DNA from: Streptomyces abikoensis
Lineage (GTDB): Bacteria; Actinomycetota; Actinomycetes; Streptomycetales; Streptomycetaceae
DNA length: 64,000 nucleotides
Direction of reading: 5' to 3'
Assembly: GCF_014648775.1 (NCBI RefSeq)
Contig: NZ_BMRT01000007.1
Coordinates: 62,001 to 126,000 of the forward strand
Notes under the pieces: generated by a model
Told to the model about the DNA's origin: nothing
Database searches by the model: none
Seen by the model: the letters and a program-made list of their open reading frames with translations, nothing else
Program-made: the position numbers and the translations under genes
Shown: in pieces, positions 16,199-23,455 of the stretch
Position numbering within the stretch: the first letter of the stretch is position 1
Layout: each line of letters starts with the position of its first letter

Positions 16199-17512
16199 CT
16201 AGGACCGCCAGTCGCGGGTGCGCAGCGGCAGCCCCGGCTCCCCGGACTCGGGGGTGCGGATCGCCAGCACCTGGTTGACGCCGATGCGGTTGCGCTCGAA
16301 GGACAGCGCGGAGGCGGCCATGTAGAGCCGCCAGACGCGGGCGCGGCCCGGGGAGGTCAGCCGCACGGCCTCGTCCCAGTGCGCCTCCAGGTTGGCCACC
16401 CAGCTCCGCAGGGTGAGCGCGTAGTGCTCGCGCAGCGCCTCGACGTCCCGGACCTCGAAGCCGGCCTCCTCCAGCTGGGCCACGGTCCGGCCGACGGGCG
16501 CGAGCTCGCCGTCGGGGAAGACGTAGCGGTCGATGAACTCGTCGACGCGGTAGCCGTCCTCGTCCTTCAGCGGGCGGCGGGCGATCTGGTGGTTGAGCAG
16601 CCGGCCGCCGGGCCGCAGCAGGGCGTACAGGCCGGCGGCGTACTCGGCGTAGCGCGCGGAGCCGACGTGTTCGGCCATGCCGATGGAGGAGACGGCGTCG
16701 AAGGGGCCGTCGGAGACCTCGCGGTAGTCCTGGACGCGGACCTCTATCCGGTCCGCCAGGCCGGCCTCGGCGGCCCGCTTGCGGGCGTAGGCGGCCTGCT
16801 CCTCGGAGAGGGTGACGGCGACGACGTCCGCGCCGTACTCGCGGGCGGCGTGGAGGGCCATCGAGCCCCAGCCGCAGCCGACGTCGAGCAGCCGCGTTCC
16901 GGGTTTGAGCCCCAGCTTGCGGCAAACAAGGTCGAGCTTGGCCCGCTGGGCCTCTTCGAGGGTCGAGGTGGGGCTCTCCCAGTACGCGCACGAGTACACC
17001 ATGGAGGGGCCCAGGACGTGCTCGTAGAAGGTGTTGCCGACGTCGTAGTGGTGGCTGATGGCCTGCTTGTCGCGACGCAGGGTGTGGAGGGGGCCGCCGG
17101 CCCTGCGGGCCTCCTCGGCGGGCGGGGCGGGCGGTGTCCAGGGCCCGGTGAGCTTCAGCAGCTCGCGGCCCACGGCGCGGATCTCCGGGTCGCGCAGGGC
17201 CTTGAGGAGGGCCGTGGGGCCGGTGGGGCGGGTCGCGTCCTCGCCGCGCTCCCAGAAGAACCCGGCGAGCAGCCCGAGGGCCTCGTAGAGATCGCCCTCG
17301 ACGTCGAGGTCCCCGGCGACCCAGGCGCGGGCCAGGCCGAGCTCACCGGGCTGCCACAGCAGCCGGCGCAGGGCGCGCCGGCGCCGGACGATCAGTACGG
17401 GGGTGCCGGGCGGGCCCGACTCGCTGCGGTCCCAGGCCCGTACCCGGACCGGGAGCGGGGCGCCCAGGGCGCGCTCCGCGAGCGCGGTGAGCCGTCGAGC
17501 GGCCTCGGCCAT
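16199..17512 (-). CDS. cyclopropane-fatty-acyl-phospholipid synthase family protein
   Basis: A 437-residue SAM-dependent methyltransferase of the CFA-synthase family, which methylenates or methylates unsaturated acyl chains in membrane phospholipids. An N-terminal lipid-binding-like domain (about 1-130) is followed by SAM motif I LLDVGCGWGSMALH (about 200-215), SSIGMAEHVG and YVFPDGELAP. HYDVGNTFYEHVLG and MVYSCAYW are family hallmarks. The start is set by GGAGGTG six bases before ATG 17512; the ATG at 17527 lies inside that ribosome site and is less likely. It converges with the ABC operon, and ndh lies upstream on the same strand beyond a terminator. Confidence 0.88.
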   Translation of the reverse strand: MAEAARRLTALAERALGAPLPVRVRAWDRSESGPPGTPVLIVRRRRALRRLLWQPGELGLARAWVAGDLDVEGDLYEALGLLAGFFWERGEDATRPTGPTALLKALRDPEIRAVGRELLKLTGPWTPPAPPAEEARRAGGPLHTLRRDKQAISHHYDVGNTFYEHVLGPSMVYSCAYWESPTSTLEEAQRAKLDLVCRKLGLKPGTRLLDVGCGWGSMALHAAREYGADVVAVTLSEEQAAYARKRAAEAGLADRIEVRVQDYREVSDGPFDAVSSIGMAEHVGSARYAEYAAGLYALLRPGGRLLNHQIARRPLKDEDGYRVDEFIDRYVFPDGELAPVGRTVAQLEEAGFEVRDVEALREHYALTLRSWVANLEAHWDEAVRLTSPGRARVWRLYMAASALSFERNRIGVNQVLAIRTPESGEPGLPLRTRDWRS

Positions 17513-17629
17513 GTCGCACACCTCCATGATGAAGGGTCAGCAGATCGTTTTTGCCTGACACCTGAAACACCGGCAGGTCGTGCTCTAGTCCTTCCCCGTG
17601 CGAGGGATTCGCCCTCTTCCGGGTACGCC

Positions 17630-17666
17630 GAAGGGCGTCCACCCCACGGATTGGCGGACGCCCTTC
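17630..17666 (-). terminator. ndh terminator
   Basis: GAAGGGCGTCC (17630-17640) pairs exactly with GGACGCCCTTC (17656-17666) around a 15-base loop, just past the ndh stop. Confidence 0.75.
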
Positions 17667-17693
17667 GACTGCTGTTCAGTTATTGACCGGGGG

Positions 17694-19070
17694 TCAGGAG
17701 GCCTTGGCCTTCTCGGTCTTGGCGGGAGCCTGCGGGGCCGGCTTGGCGGCCTCGTAGAACTCCTCGCGCGGGTTCTCCATGGCACGCAGGGAGACGACCT
17801 CGCGCTTGAGGAACATGCCCAGGGTCCAGTCCGCGAAGATGCGGATCTTACGGTTCCAGGTCGGCATGGCCATGCCGTGGTAGCCACGGTGCATGTACCA
17901 GGCGAGACGGCCCTTGAGCTTGATCTTGGTCTTGCCCATGACGATCATCGCGACGCCCTTGTGGAGGCCGAGGCCGGCCACCGCGCCCTTGTTGGCGTGC
18001 GAGTACGTCTTCTGCGGGAAGCCGCGCATGCCGGACAGGACATTGTCGCCGAGGACCTTGGCCTGGCGCAGCGCGTGCTGGGCGTTGGGCGGGCACCAGG
18101 CGTTCTCGTTGCCGGCCTTGCGGCCGACGACGTCCGGGACCTGGGCGTTGTCGCCGGCGGCCCAGATGTAGTCGGTGCCCTGGACCTGGAGGGTCTCGGA
18201 GGTGTCGACGTGGCCGCGCGGGCCCAGCGGCAGGCCGAAGCGGGCCAGGGCCGGGTTGGGCTTGACGCCCGCGGTCCACACGATCGTGTTGGAGTCGACC
18301 TCGAGGCCGTTCTTCAGCACGACGTGGCCGTCGACACAGGAGTCCATGGAGGTCGAGAGGTAGATCTCGACGCCGCGGCTCTCCAGGTGCTTCTTGCCGT
18401 ACTCGCCGAGCTTGGGACCGACCTCGGGGAGGATCTTGTCGGCGGCGTCGACGAGGATGAAGCGCATGTCCTCGCGCTTCACGTTGGGGTAGTACTTGGC
18501 GGCGTCGCGCGCCATGTCCTCGACCTCGCCGATCGTCTCGGCGCCGGCGAAGCCACCACCGATGAAGACGAAGGTCAGCGCCTTGCGGCGGATCTCCTCG
18601 TCCTTCGTCGAGTCGGCCTTGTCGAGCTGCTCGAGGACGTGGTTGCGCAGGCCGATGGACTCCTCGATGCCCTTCATGCCGATGCCGTTCTCGGCGAGGC
18701 CGGGGATCGGGAAGGTGCGCGAGACGGCGCCCATCGCGATGACCAGGTAGTCGAAGGGCAGCTCGTACGCCTCGCCCACGAGGGGGGCGATCGTGGCTAC
18801 CTTGCGGTCCTGGTCGATGGTGGTGACGCGGCCCGTGAGGACCTCCGCCTTGGGGAGCACACGTCGCAGCGGCACCACGACGTGGCGAGGGGAAATGCTG
18901 CCGGCGGCTGCTTCGGGAAGGAAGGGCTGGTACGTCATGTACGAGCGCGGGTCGACGACCGTGACGGTCGCCTCGCCATACCGCATCTTCTTGAGGATGC
19001 GGCGCGCCGCGTACAGGCCGACGTACCCACCGCCTACTACGAGGATCCGTGGACGCTCCGTGGTGCTCAT
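17694..19070 (-). CDS. ndh: type II NADH dehydrogenase
   Basis: A 458-residue FAD-dependent NADH:menaquinone oxidoreductase that feeds the respiratory chain without pumping protons. The FAD-binding VVGGGYVGLYAARR (about 11-24) and NADH-binding FIGGGFAGAETIGEV (about 170) Rossmann motifs are intact, as is the second FAD motif TDYIWAAGDNAQVP. The C-terminal third carries the amphipathic membrane-binding segment. ATG 19070 gives the conserved start MSTTERPRILVVGGG; a GTG six codons upstream overlaps a GGGAGA sequence and is an alternative. Two Rex-operator-like sites upstream (19104-19121 and 19388-19405) suggest redox control by NADH/NAD+. Confidence 0.93.
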   Translation of the reverse strand: MSTTERPRILVVGGGYVGLYAARRILKKMRYGEATVTVVDPRSYMTYQPFLPEAAAGSISPRHVVVPLRRVLPKAEVLTGRVTTIDQDRKVATIAPLVGEAYELPFDYLVIAMGAVSRTFPIPGLAENGIGMKGIEESIGLRNHVLEQLDKADSTKDEEIRRKALTFVFIGGGFAGAETIGEVEDMARDAAKYYPNVKREDMRFILVDAADKILPEVGPKLGEYGKKHLESRGVEIYLSTSMDSCVDGHVVLKNGLEVDSNTIVWTAGVKPNPALARFGLPLGPRGHVDTSETLQVQGTDYIWAAGDNAQVPDVVGRKAGNENAWCPPNAQHALRQAKVLGDNVLSGMRGFPQKTYSHANKGAVAGLGLHKGVAMIVMGKTKIKLKGRLAWYMHRGYHGMAMPTWNRKIRIFADWTLGMFLKREVVSLRAMENPREEFYEAAKPAPQAPAKTEKAKAS

Positions 19071-19103
19071 GATTCGAGTATCCAGCACTCTCCCACGGGG
19101 TGC

Positions 19104-19121
19104 TCGTGAGCCCCTTCACAA
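19104..19121. promoter_or_regulatory. Rex operator-like site, proximal
   Basis: On the minus strand TTGTGAA-GGGG-CTCACGA, matching 12 of 14 positions of the Rex site TTGTGAA-N4-TTCACAA. It lies 34-51 bp upstream of the ndh ATG and just downstream of a -10-like element, a position where Rex would block transcription when NADH is low. Confidence 0.65.
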
Positions 19122-19387
19122 GGCACGAAAGGGGGTCTGCTACACTCCGCCGCCCCCGTGATGGACGCCATACCCGCGCAAGGGAACCGCAACAGTCCGG
19201 CGGGCGTTGAGCACCCCCGCTGAACTGGCCTTGGGGCGCTCGGGACGACTGAACCACTGCCCGGCCGGCCCCTACATAAGGCTCTCTTTAACACGGCCGA
19301 AACCGGCTGGTTTCCCACTGCCAACCCCCCGGAGGGCCCGAAAGAGGGGCCGAAGGCCCCCTTCCGAGGCTCCGCGGCCGCTTTTTC

Positions 19388-19405
19388 ATGTGAAGGATTT
19401 CACGA
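19388..19405. promoter_or_regulatory. Rex operator-like site, distal
   Basis: ATGTGAA-GGAT-TTCACGA on the plus strand, again 12 of 14 matches to the Rex consensus. It lies about 318 bp upstream of ndh and 121 bp upstream of the MazG-like gene, so it may serve a second ndh promoter or the divergent gene. Confidence 0.5.
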
Positions 19406-19525
19406 ACATTTCCCGAGGGGCTGTCCAGGGGGCGCCCGGTACGTCCGTTAAGGGCCGGTAGCGTCAGCACCGGCCATGCCCCAACGGGCATGACAGCACC
19501 CGAGGAACCGGGAGGGAGCGGCACC

Positions 19526-19843
19526 GTGCGAGAGACCTGGGACACCGTCGAGCGGCTCGTCGAATGGCTCGACGCCGAGAGCGCCGCCATGCCACCGGAC
19601 ATGGTCCGGCTGCTGCGCGTGCTGAAGATCAGCGAGGAAGCCGGCGAGGTCGCCGAGGCGATCCACGGCGTCACCGGCTCGAACCCGCGCAAGGGCGACA
19701 GCCACACATGGGACGACGTGCAGTCGGAACTGTGCGACGTGATCCTCACGAGCATGGTCGCGCTCCGGACGATCACCCCGGACGCCGCGAAGGTGTTCGC
19801 GAAACGCCTCGCGCACGTCGCCGAACGCTCCCTCGACCGCTAA
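19526..19843 (+). CDS. MazG-like nucleotide pyrophosphohydrolase
   Basis: A 105-residue single-domain all-alpha NTP pyrophosphohydrolase of the MazG-like group, expected to hydrolyse (d)NTPs to NMP and PPi. The metal-binding residues lie in ISEEAGEVAEAIHG (ExxExxE type) and in the second-helix ELCDVILTS Asp. The GTG at 19526 follows GGGAG at 7 bases; 12 upstream in-frame codons lie across that ribosome site. It is followed by a 19-bp hairpin. It is distinct from the larger mazG at 32603. The Rex-like site upstream could affect it. Confidence 0.82.
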   Translation: MRETWDTVERLVEWLDAESAAMPPDMVRLLRVLKISEEAGEVAEAIHGVTGSNPRKGDSHTWDDVQSELCDVILTSMVALRTITPDAAKVFAKRLAHVAERSLDR

Positions 19844-19872
19844 CGAAGGCCACCGGCGCCACCGGCCGCCCC

Positions 19873-19914
19873 CCTCAGCCTCTTCCGGCCCCGTCGGGCC
19901 GGAAGAGGCTGAGG
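19873..19914. terminator. strong bidirectional terminator
   Basis: A perfect 19-bp stem starting CCTCAGCCTCTTCCGGCCC (19873-19891), loop CGTC, complement at 19896-19914. It ends the MazG-like gene and the convergent DUF397 gene and marks the left edge of the accessory island. Confidence 0.9.
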
Positions 19915-19938
19915 GCCCGCTCCGGGCGCTCCCCGGAC

Positions 19939-20157
19939 CTACCCGAGCCTGCCGACGCGAACCGCCTCGACGAAGCCGCGGATCTGCCGGTGGCCGAACA
20001 GGAGCGCGGGCCCTGTGGGGCGCTTGCTGTCCCGCACCGCGATCACTTCCTCTCCCCCGCCCACGATGCCGATCTCCACACAGTCGGACACCGCCCCGGA
20101 CGCTCTCGCCTTCCACCACCGCGCGGGAAGTATCGAGGCGTCGTCAACGTGGGTCAT
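19939..20157 (-). CDS. DUF397 domain protein
   Basis: A 72-residue DUF397 protein, with the WWKARASGAVSDCVEIG-like start and the VAVRDSK and FV-x-x-VR-x-G landmarks. DUF397 proteins usually sit beside an XRE/DUF5753 regulator in Streptomyces and act as its small partner; the pair resembles the BldB/WhiJ-like systems (AbaA, WhiJ clusters). Its ATG overlaps the regulator stop by 4 bp (ATGA), so translation is coupled. Confidence 0.88.
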   Translation of the reverse strand: MTHVDDASILPARWWKARASGAVSDCVEIGIVGGGEEVIAVRDSKRPTGPALLFGHRQIRGFVEAVRVGRLG

Positions 20158-21029
20158 GCCGTCTTCCTTATCTCTGCGATGCGCTCGGCGGATGCCTCCG
20201 GTGCAAGCGCCGCAGCGCTCAGCCGTTCGAAGGCGCTCTGATACACCGCTACCTCTTGGCCGTCCTCGACGTAAAGGCCGGACGTCAGACTCTCGATGTG
20301 CACGACGTCAAGGTCGCTGTGATCGGCGAACCCCAGCAGGGAAAACGACCCCATCTGCCCCACATGCGGTGGGACACCGGCAGGCAGTACCTGGATGGTG
20401 ATGTTCGGGCGACGGCTCACCGTGAGGAGACGCGTGAGCTGGTCGCGCATCACGTCGTCTTCGCAGCACTTCGTGTGGAGCGCGCTCTCGCCGATGACGA
20501 CGCGCAGGTCGAGCGGGCGCTCGCGTGAGGTGAGGATCGACTGACGAGCGAGGCGCACCTCGACGAGCGCGTCGACCTTGTCCTCGACGGCCGCCGACGT
20601 GGCAGTACTGCTGATGATCTCGCGGGCGTACTCGGCGGTCTGGAGCAGGCCCGGAATCGCGCCCATCTGCCACGACCGCACCGAGGCCGCCTCGGCCTCC
20701 AAGGAGATCAAGTCTTCGTACACCGGGGACAGCACGCCCCGGTACGAGTGCCACCAGCCGCGGGCAGAGCCTTCGTTGGCGAGGGCGAGCAGCGCCACGC
20801 AAAGCTCATCGTCGTCAACTCCGTAGAGAGCGAGCAACATCTTGACGTCGACAGGTTTCGCCGGCGTGCGCGCTGTCTCGAGGCGACTCAGTTTCGCGAC
20901 GGTGATCCTGCCGTCGGCCCTCGCGGCGACGTCTTCGAGCGTCAGCCCCAGACCATCGCGGAGTGCTCGCAGCTTCGTCCCCAGCCTGCGGCGACGCACG
21001 GTCGGTGCGCTCAACTTGCCCTCCATCAT
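20154..21029 (-). CDS. XRE-family regulator with DUF5753 domain
   Basis: A regulator of about 290 residues. The N-terminal XRE helix-turn-helix (RRRRLGTKLRALRDGLGLTL through ITVAKLSRLETARTP) is followed by the DUF5753 domain (about 115-285; WWHSYRGVLSPVYEDLISLE, QMGAIPGLLQTAEYAR, VLPAGVPPHVGQMGSF). These regulators pair with DUF397 proteins and affect development or antibiotic production. ATG 21029 and 21026 have no ribosome site; TTG 21014, four bases after GGAGGG, is a credible alternative that gives the familiar start xSAPTVRRRRLG. Divergent from the small gene at 21251. Confidence 0.88.
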   Translation of the reverse strand: MMEGKLSAPTVRRRRLGTKLRALRDGLGLTLEDVAARADGRITVAKLSRLETARTPAKPVDVKMLLALYGVDDDELCVALLALANEGSARGWWHSYRGVLSPVYEDLISLEAEAASVRSWQMGAIPGLLQTAEYAREIISSTATSAAVEDKVDALVEVRLARQSILTSRERPLDLRVVIGESALHTKCCEDDVMRDQLTRLLTVSRRPNITIQVLPAGVPPHVGQMGSFSLLGFADHSDLDVVHIESLTSGLYVEDGQEVAVYQSAFERLSAAALAPEASAERIAEIRKTA

Positions 21030-21250
21030 CGCGTTCTGTCGGCCAGTCTGCCGCCTGTTCGTCGGCCATGTCACCTGCGTTGATCATTTGACCTTCGTCA
21101 CTCACACACACATATGCAAATTCTCATTTCTGAGTGAGACGGCTTGCAGCGAGCCGGAGTTGGGAGCGCTCTGTTGTGCACGAAACGTCGCCGCACGATC
21201 ACCCCGTGACGACTATCGGCGTGATCAGTGCTGCCCAGAGGGGATTTTGC

Positions 21251-21601
21251 ATGGCGATCAGGCATTCGCAGGCACTCCCGCAGGCTCCCGAGAACCGCAA
21301 GCCCGACGATCCTGGCCACATCGGACACCACTTGGTCGGCAGGGTGGTGCACGACGCCGACACGGGGCGCATCGGCAAGGTCATGGACAAGGTCGGGCCG
21401 CGCTATCAACTGCGCCGACTCGATGGCGGGCGTGAATGGGAGGCGAAGGGCGACTCCCTCGAAGTCGTCGCCCCACTGCGGTGCAAATACATCGCCAGAC
21501 TCAAGGACGAGCGCAGGAAAGCGCTGGAAGCCGGCCACTCCGACGCCGCCCACCTGCTCACCGTGGCCATGTGTCGCCACCTCCGGGTGATGCACCCATG
21601 A
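21251..21601 (+). CDS. small hypothetical protein of the XRE/DUF397 island
   Basis: A 116-residue basic protein of unknown function. The central part (about 30-80: HHLVGRVVHDADTGRIG, VMDKVGPRYQLRRLDGGREW) has a pattern of short strands like an SH3 or PRC-barrel-type fold, and the C-terminal 35 residues are helical with two His and two Cys. The ATG at 21251 follows GAGGGG at about 8 bases; the frame is open 39 codons further up but without a ribosome site. Its stop overlaps the next gene by 4 bp. It is divergent from the XRE regulator and may be under its control. Confidence 0.65.
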   Translation: MAIRHSQALPQAPENRKPDDPGHIGHHLVGRVVHDADTGRIGKVMDKVGPRYQLRRLDGGREWEAKGDSLEVVAPLRCKYIARLKDERRKALEAGHSDAAHLLTVAMCRHLRVMHP

Positions 21602-21843
21602 GCCGGCTTCGGCGCCTCCTTCGCCAGATCTGGCATATCGCGCGGCCGACACCACCGCCTTCGGAGATTCCCGAGGCGCCGCTGCCACCGCCCGCGCCAC
21701 CGGCGGGACGCCTCACATGGGCCGAGGCGGTCGGGCCGTTCTTCTCCCCGCCTGCCATGCCGGACCCGGACCTTCCGGCCGCCGTCCGTCGCCACTACGC
21801 GCCCGTGGTGTGCCCGGCCTGCCAGCAGCAGGCCGGGCAATAG
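21598..21843 (+). CDS. small proline-rich hypothetical protein with CPAC motif
   Basis: An 81-residue protein starting at an ATG that overlaps the stop of the previous gene (ATGA), so the two are translationally coupled. It has a basic amphipathic N-terminus (MSRLRRLLRQIWHIARP), a Pro-rich stretch (18-38), and a C-terminal CPAC before a Gln-rich tail, which could bind a metal with a partner. I recognise no family. Overlap and shared strand make it part of the same small operon as the 21251 gene. Confidence 0.6.
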   Translation: MSRLRRLLRQIWHIARPTPPPSEIPEAPLPPPAPPAGRLTWAEAVGPFFSPPAMPDPDLPAAVRRHYAPVVCPACQQQAGQ

Positions 21844-22004
21844 CGGCGATCCGCCACCCCGGCCCCGGCCGCGCCCCTACGATCCGGGACCACACACCCG
21901 CACTCCACCCCTGGACCCCTGTCCGGTCGCCACCTCACAGCAGTGAGTGCGATCAGCGGCCGAGCAGGCGCACGTGCCCATCCGAACGATCGAAAGGGTA
22001 CAAA

Positions 22005-22157
22005 GTGAATATTCAGTTCGTAACCGCCGTTGACGGCGGGCGCGGCAAGGACGAAGGCGAGGGGGACGGGCACCGCGGGCAGCCGTGGACGCCGCCGGCC
22101 GAGCCCCCGTCCCCCGACGGCAGTAGACCCGAGGGAGACGGGACCCACCGCAAGTGA
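22005..22157 (+). CDS. putative RiPP precursor peptide (imiditide-like)
   Basis: A 50-residue peptide starting MNIQFVTAVDGGRG (GTG 22005, GAAAGGG six bases upstream). It has no Cys, five Asp, four Glu and several Arg/His/Lys, and contains four Asp-Gly pairs at residues 10-11, 21-22, 38-39 and 45-46; Asp-Gly is the sequence most prone to aspartimide formation. The stop overlaps the GTG of a PIMT-like methyltransferase by 4 bp (GTGA), so the two are translated together. Imiditides are two-gene RiPP clusters of exactly this kind, in which the methyltransferase esterifies one Asp of a linear precursor and the ester closes to an aspartimide. Which Asp would be used, and whether a leader is removed, cannot be told. 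It does not resemble a lanthipeptide or graspetide precursor (few Thr/Ser, no ring-forming repeats). Confidence 0.65.
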   Translation: MNIQFVTAVDGGRGKDEGEGDGHRGQPWTPPAEPPSPDGSRPEGDGTHRK

Positions 22158-23455
22158 CGTTCAGCCCGCAGTCGGAGCGCCCCAGCCGAAAGGAGCTGGG
22201 GCGCGTCCTCTTCGAGATGAAAGCGATGTCGTCGGACTGGGCGCCGACTTTCGCCGCCGTGGACCGGGCCGCCTTCCTGCCCGATCTGATCTGGCCGTGG
22301 GACATGGAGACCGGTACGAGCGTCGCCGTCGACCGGACCGCCGACCCCCACGGCTGGTACGCGGCCGTGGACAGCGACCAGCCCATCGTGACCCAGTGGG
22401 ACGACGGCGAGCACTCCGGCACCGCGCCGGGGCGCGTGTCGACAAGCTCGTCGTCCGCGCCGTCCGTGAACTACGGACTGTTCCAGGACCTGGGCGTGGA
22501 CGAGGGCATGAACGTGCTGGACGTGGCCACCGGGACGGGTGAGACCGCCGGGGCCCTGTACCACCGCTGCGTGGGCTCACGCGGACGCGGACGCGGACGC
22601 GTCACCACGATCGAGATCGACCGCACGGTGTCCATGCGGGCCCGCGAGTGCCTGCACGCGGCCGGGCTGTACCCGGACGTGGTCGTCGGCGATGGCTTCG
22701 AGGGCTACGCGGGCCACGGGCCGTACGACCGCATCCTCGCCACCGTGGGACTCCGGGAGTCCCCGGGGGCGTGGCTGTCTCAGATCCGCAAGGGCGGGAT
22801 CATCGTCGCCCCATGGGGCACGCACTACAGCAACGCGGACGCCGTGGTCCGCCTGAGGGCAAACGGCGGAATCGCGCTCGGCCACTTCACCCGCCCCGTG
22901 GAGTTCATGAAGATCCGGGCCCAGCGTTCGCCCCGCCGACCGCACGCGGAATACGTTCCGGCGGGCACGTTCGGCAGCGCGGACACCTCCGCCACAGCGG
23001 TTACCGAGTCCGAGTTCCTCACCGGCCGGTACACCGCCCTCCCGTTCGCCCTCGGGCTCCGGGTGCCGCACTGCGTCCAGGCCGTGGCCGACGCCCGTGA
23101 CGGCGCGCGTCCCGTGTGGTTCTACGGGCTGGGCGACCGCTCCTGGGCCTGCGTGATGTTCCGGGAAGGGGAAGAGACCCGCGTCTGGCAGTCGGGCCCG
23201 CGCCGGCTGTGGGACGACGTGGAAGCCGCCTTCCGGTGGTGGCGGAAGCAGGGCAGACCCACGCACGACCGCTTCGGGCTCACCGTGACACCGGACGGGC
23301 AAGAGGCGTGGCTCGACACGCCGGGCGGCTCCTGGCCGGTGGGAAGCGCCTCGCGCAGGTCGGCGGGCGCTCCCCCGGCCGCCAGGCGTCCTACTTCCGG
23401 CACAGGGCCGTGGACAGCACCTTCAGCGCCGCGGCGTCGGCCTTCGGGCCCTTGA
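22154..23455 (+). CDS. PIMT-like O-methyltransferase, RiPP-associated
   Basis: A 433-residue SAM-dependent methyltransferase homologous to protein L-isoaspartyl O-methyltransferase. STSSSSAPSV (about 96-105) matches the PIMT substrate loop, and VLDVATGTGETAG (121-133) is SAM motif I. A C-terminal extension absent from housekeeping PIMT ends in DRFGLTVTPDGQEAWLD (about 370-388), typical of methyltransferases found with lanthipeptide, graspetide and imiditide clusters. Translation is coupled to the 50-residue peptide gene upstream. No ATP-grasp, LanM or lasso enzyme is adjacent, which favours an imiditide-type role. The last 21 codons or so overlap the convergent serine-hydrolase gene, giving a Ser/Pro/Arg-rich tail not expected of the family. 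Confidence 0.8.
   Translation: MTFSPQSERPSRKELGRVLFEMKAMSSDWAPTFAAVDRAAFLPDLIWPWDMETGTSVAVDRTADPHGWYAAVDSDQPIVTQWDDGEHSGTAPGRVSTSSSSAPSVNYGLFQDLGVDEGMNVLDVATGTGETAGALYHRCVGSRGRGRGRVTTIEIDRTVSMRARECLHAAGLYPDVVVGDGFEGYAGHGPYDRILATVGLRESPGAWLSQIRKGGIIVAPWGTHYSNADAVVRLRANGGIALGHFTRPVEFMKIRAQRSPRRPHAEYVPAGTFGSADTSATAVTESEFLTGRYTALPFALGLRVPHCVQAVADARDGARPVWFYGLGDRSWACVMFREGEETRVWQSGPRRLWDDVEAAFRWWRKQGRPTHDRFGLTVTPDGQEAWLDTPGGSWPVGSASRRSAGAPPAARRPTSGTGPWTAPSAPRRRPSGP

Larger units (their letters stand above)
19071..19525. other. 455-bp divergent region upstream of ndh
   Basis: Contains both Rex-operator-like sites, a TGTAGCAGAC -10-like element for ndh on the minus strand just upstream of the proximal site, and a GC-rich palindromic stretch around 19330-19375. 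The promoter of the MazG-like gene should lie at 19400-19510. No gene is seen. Confidence 0.5.

Noticed and set aside
21717..22004. In-frame extension of the 50-residue peptide upstream
   Set aside because: Crosses the stop region of the CPAC-motif gene in another frame, lacks a ribosome site, and composition changes abruptly at the GTG 22005, which has GAAAGGG at the right spacing.
22154..23455. Housekeeping protein-repair PIMT
   Set aside because: The extra C-terminal domain with RFGLTVTPDGQEAWLD and coupling to a small peptide gene fit RiPP-associated methyltransferases rather than the repair enzyme of about 210 residues.
19939..23455. Integrated plasmid or prophage remnant
   Set aside because: No integrase, attachment-site duplication, replication or transfer gene is visible; an accessory island is all that can be supported.
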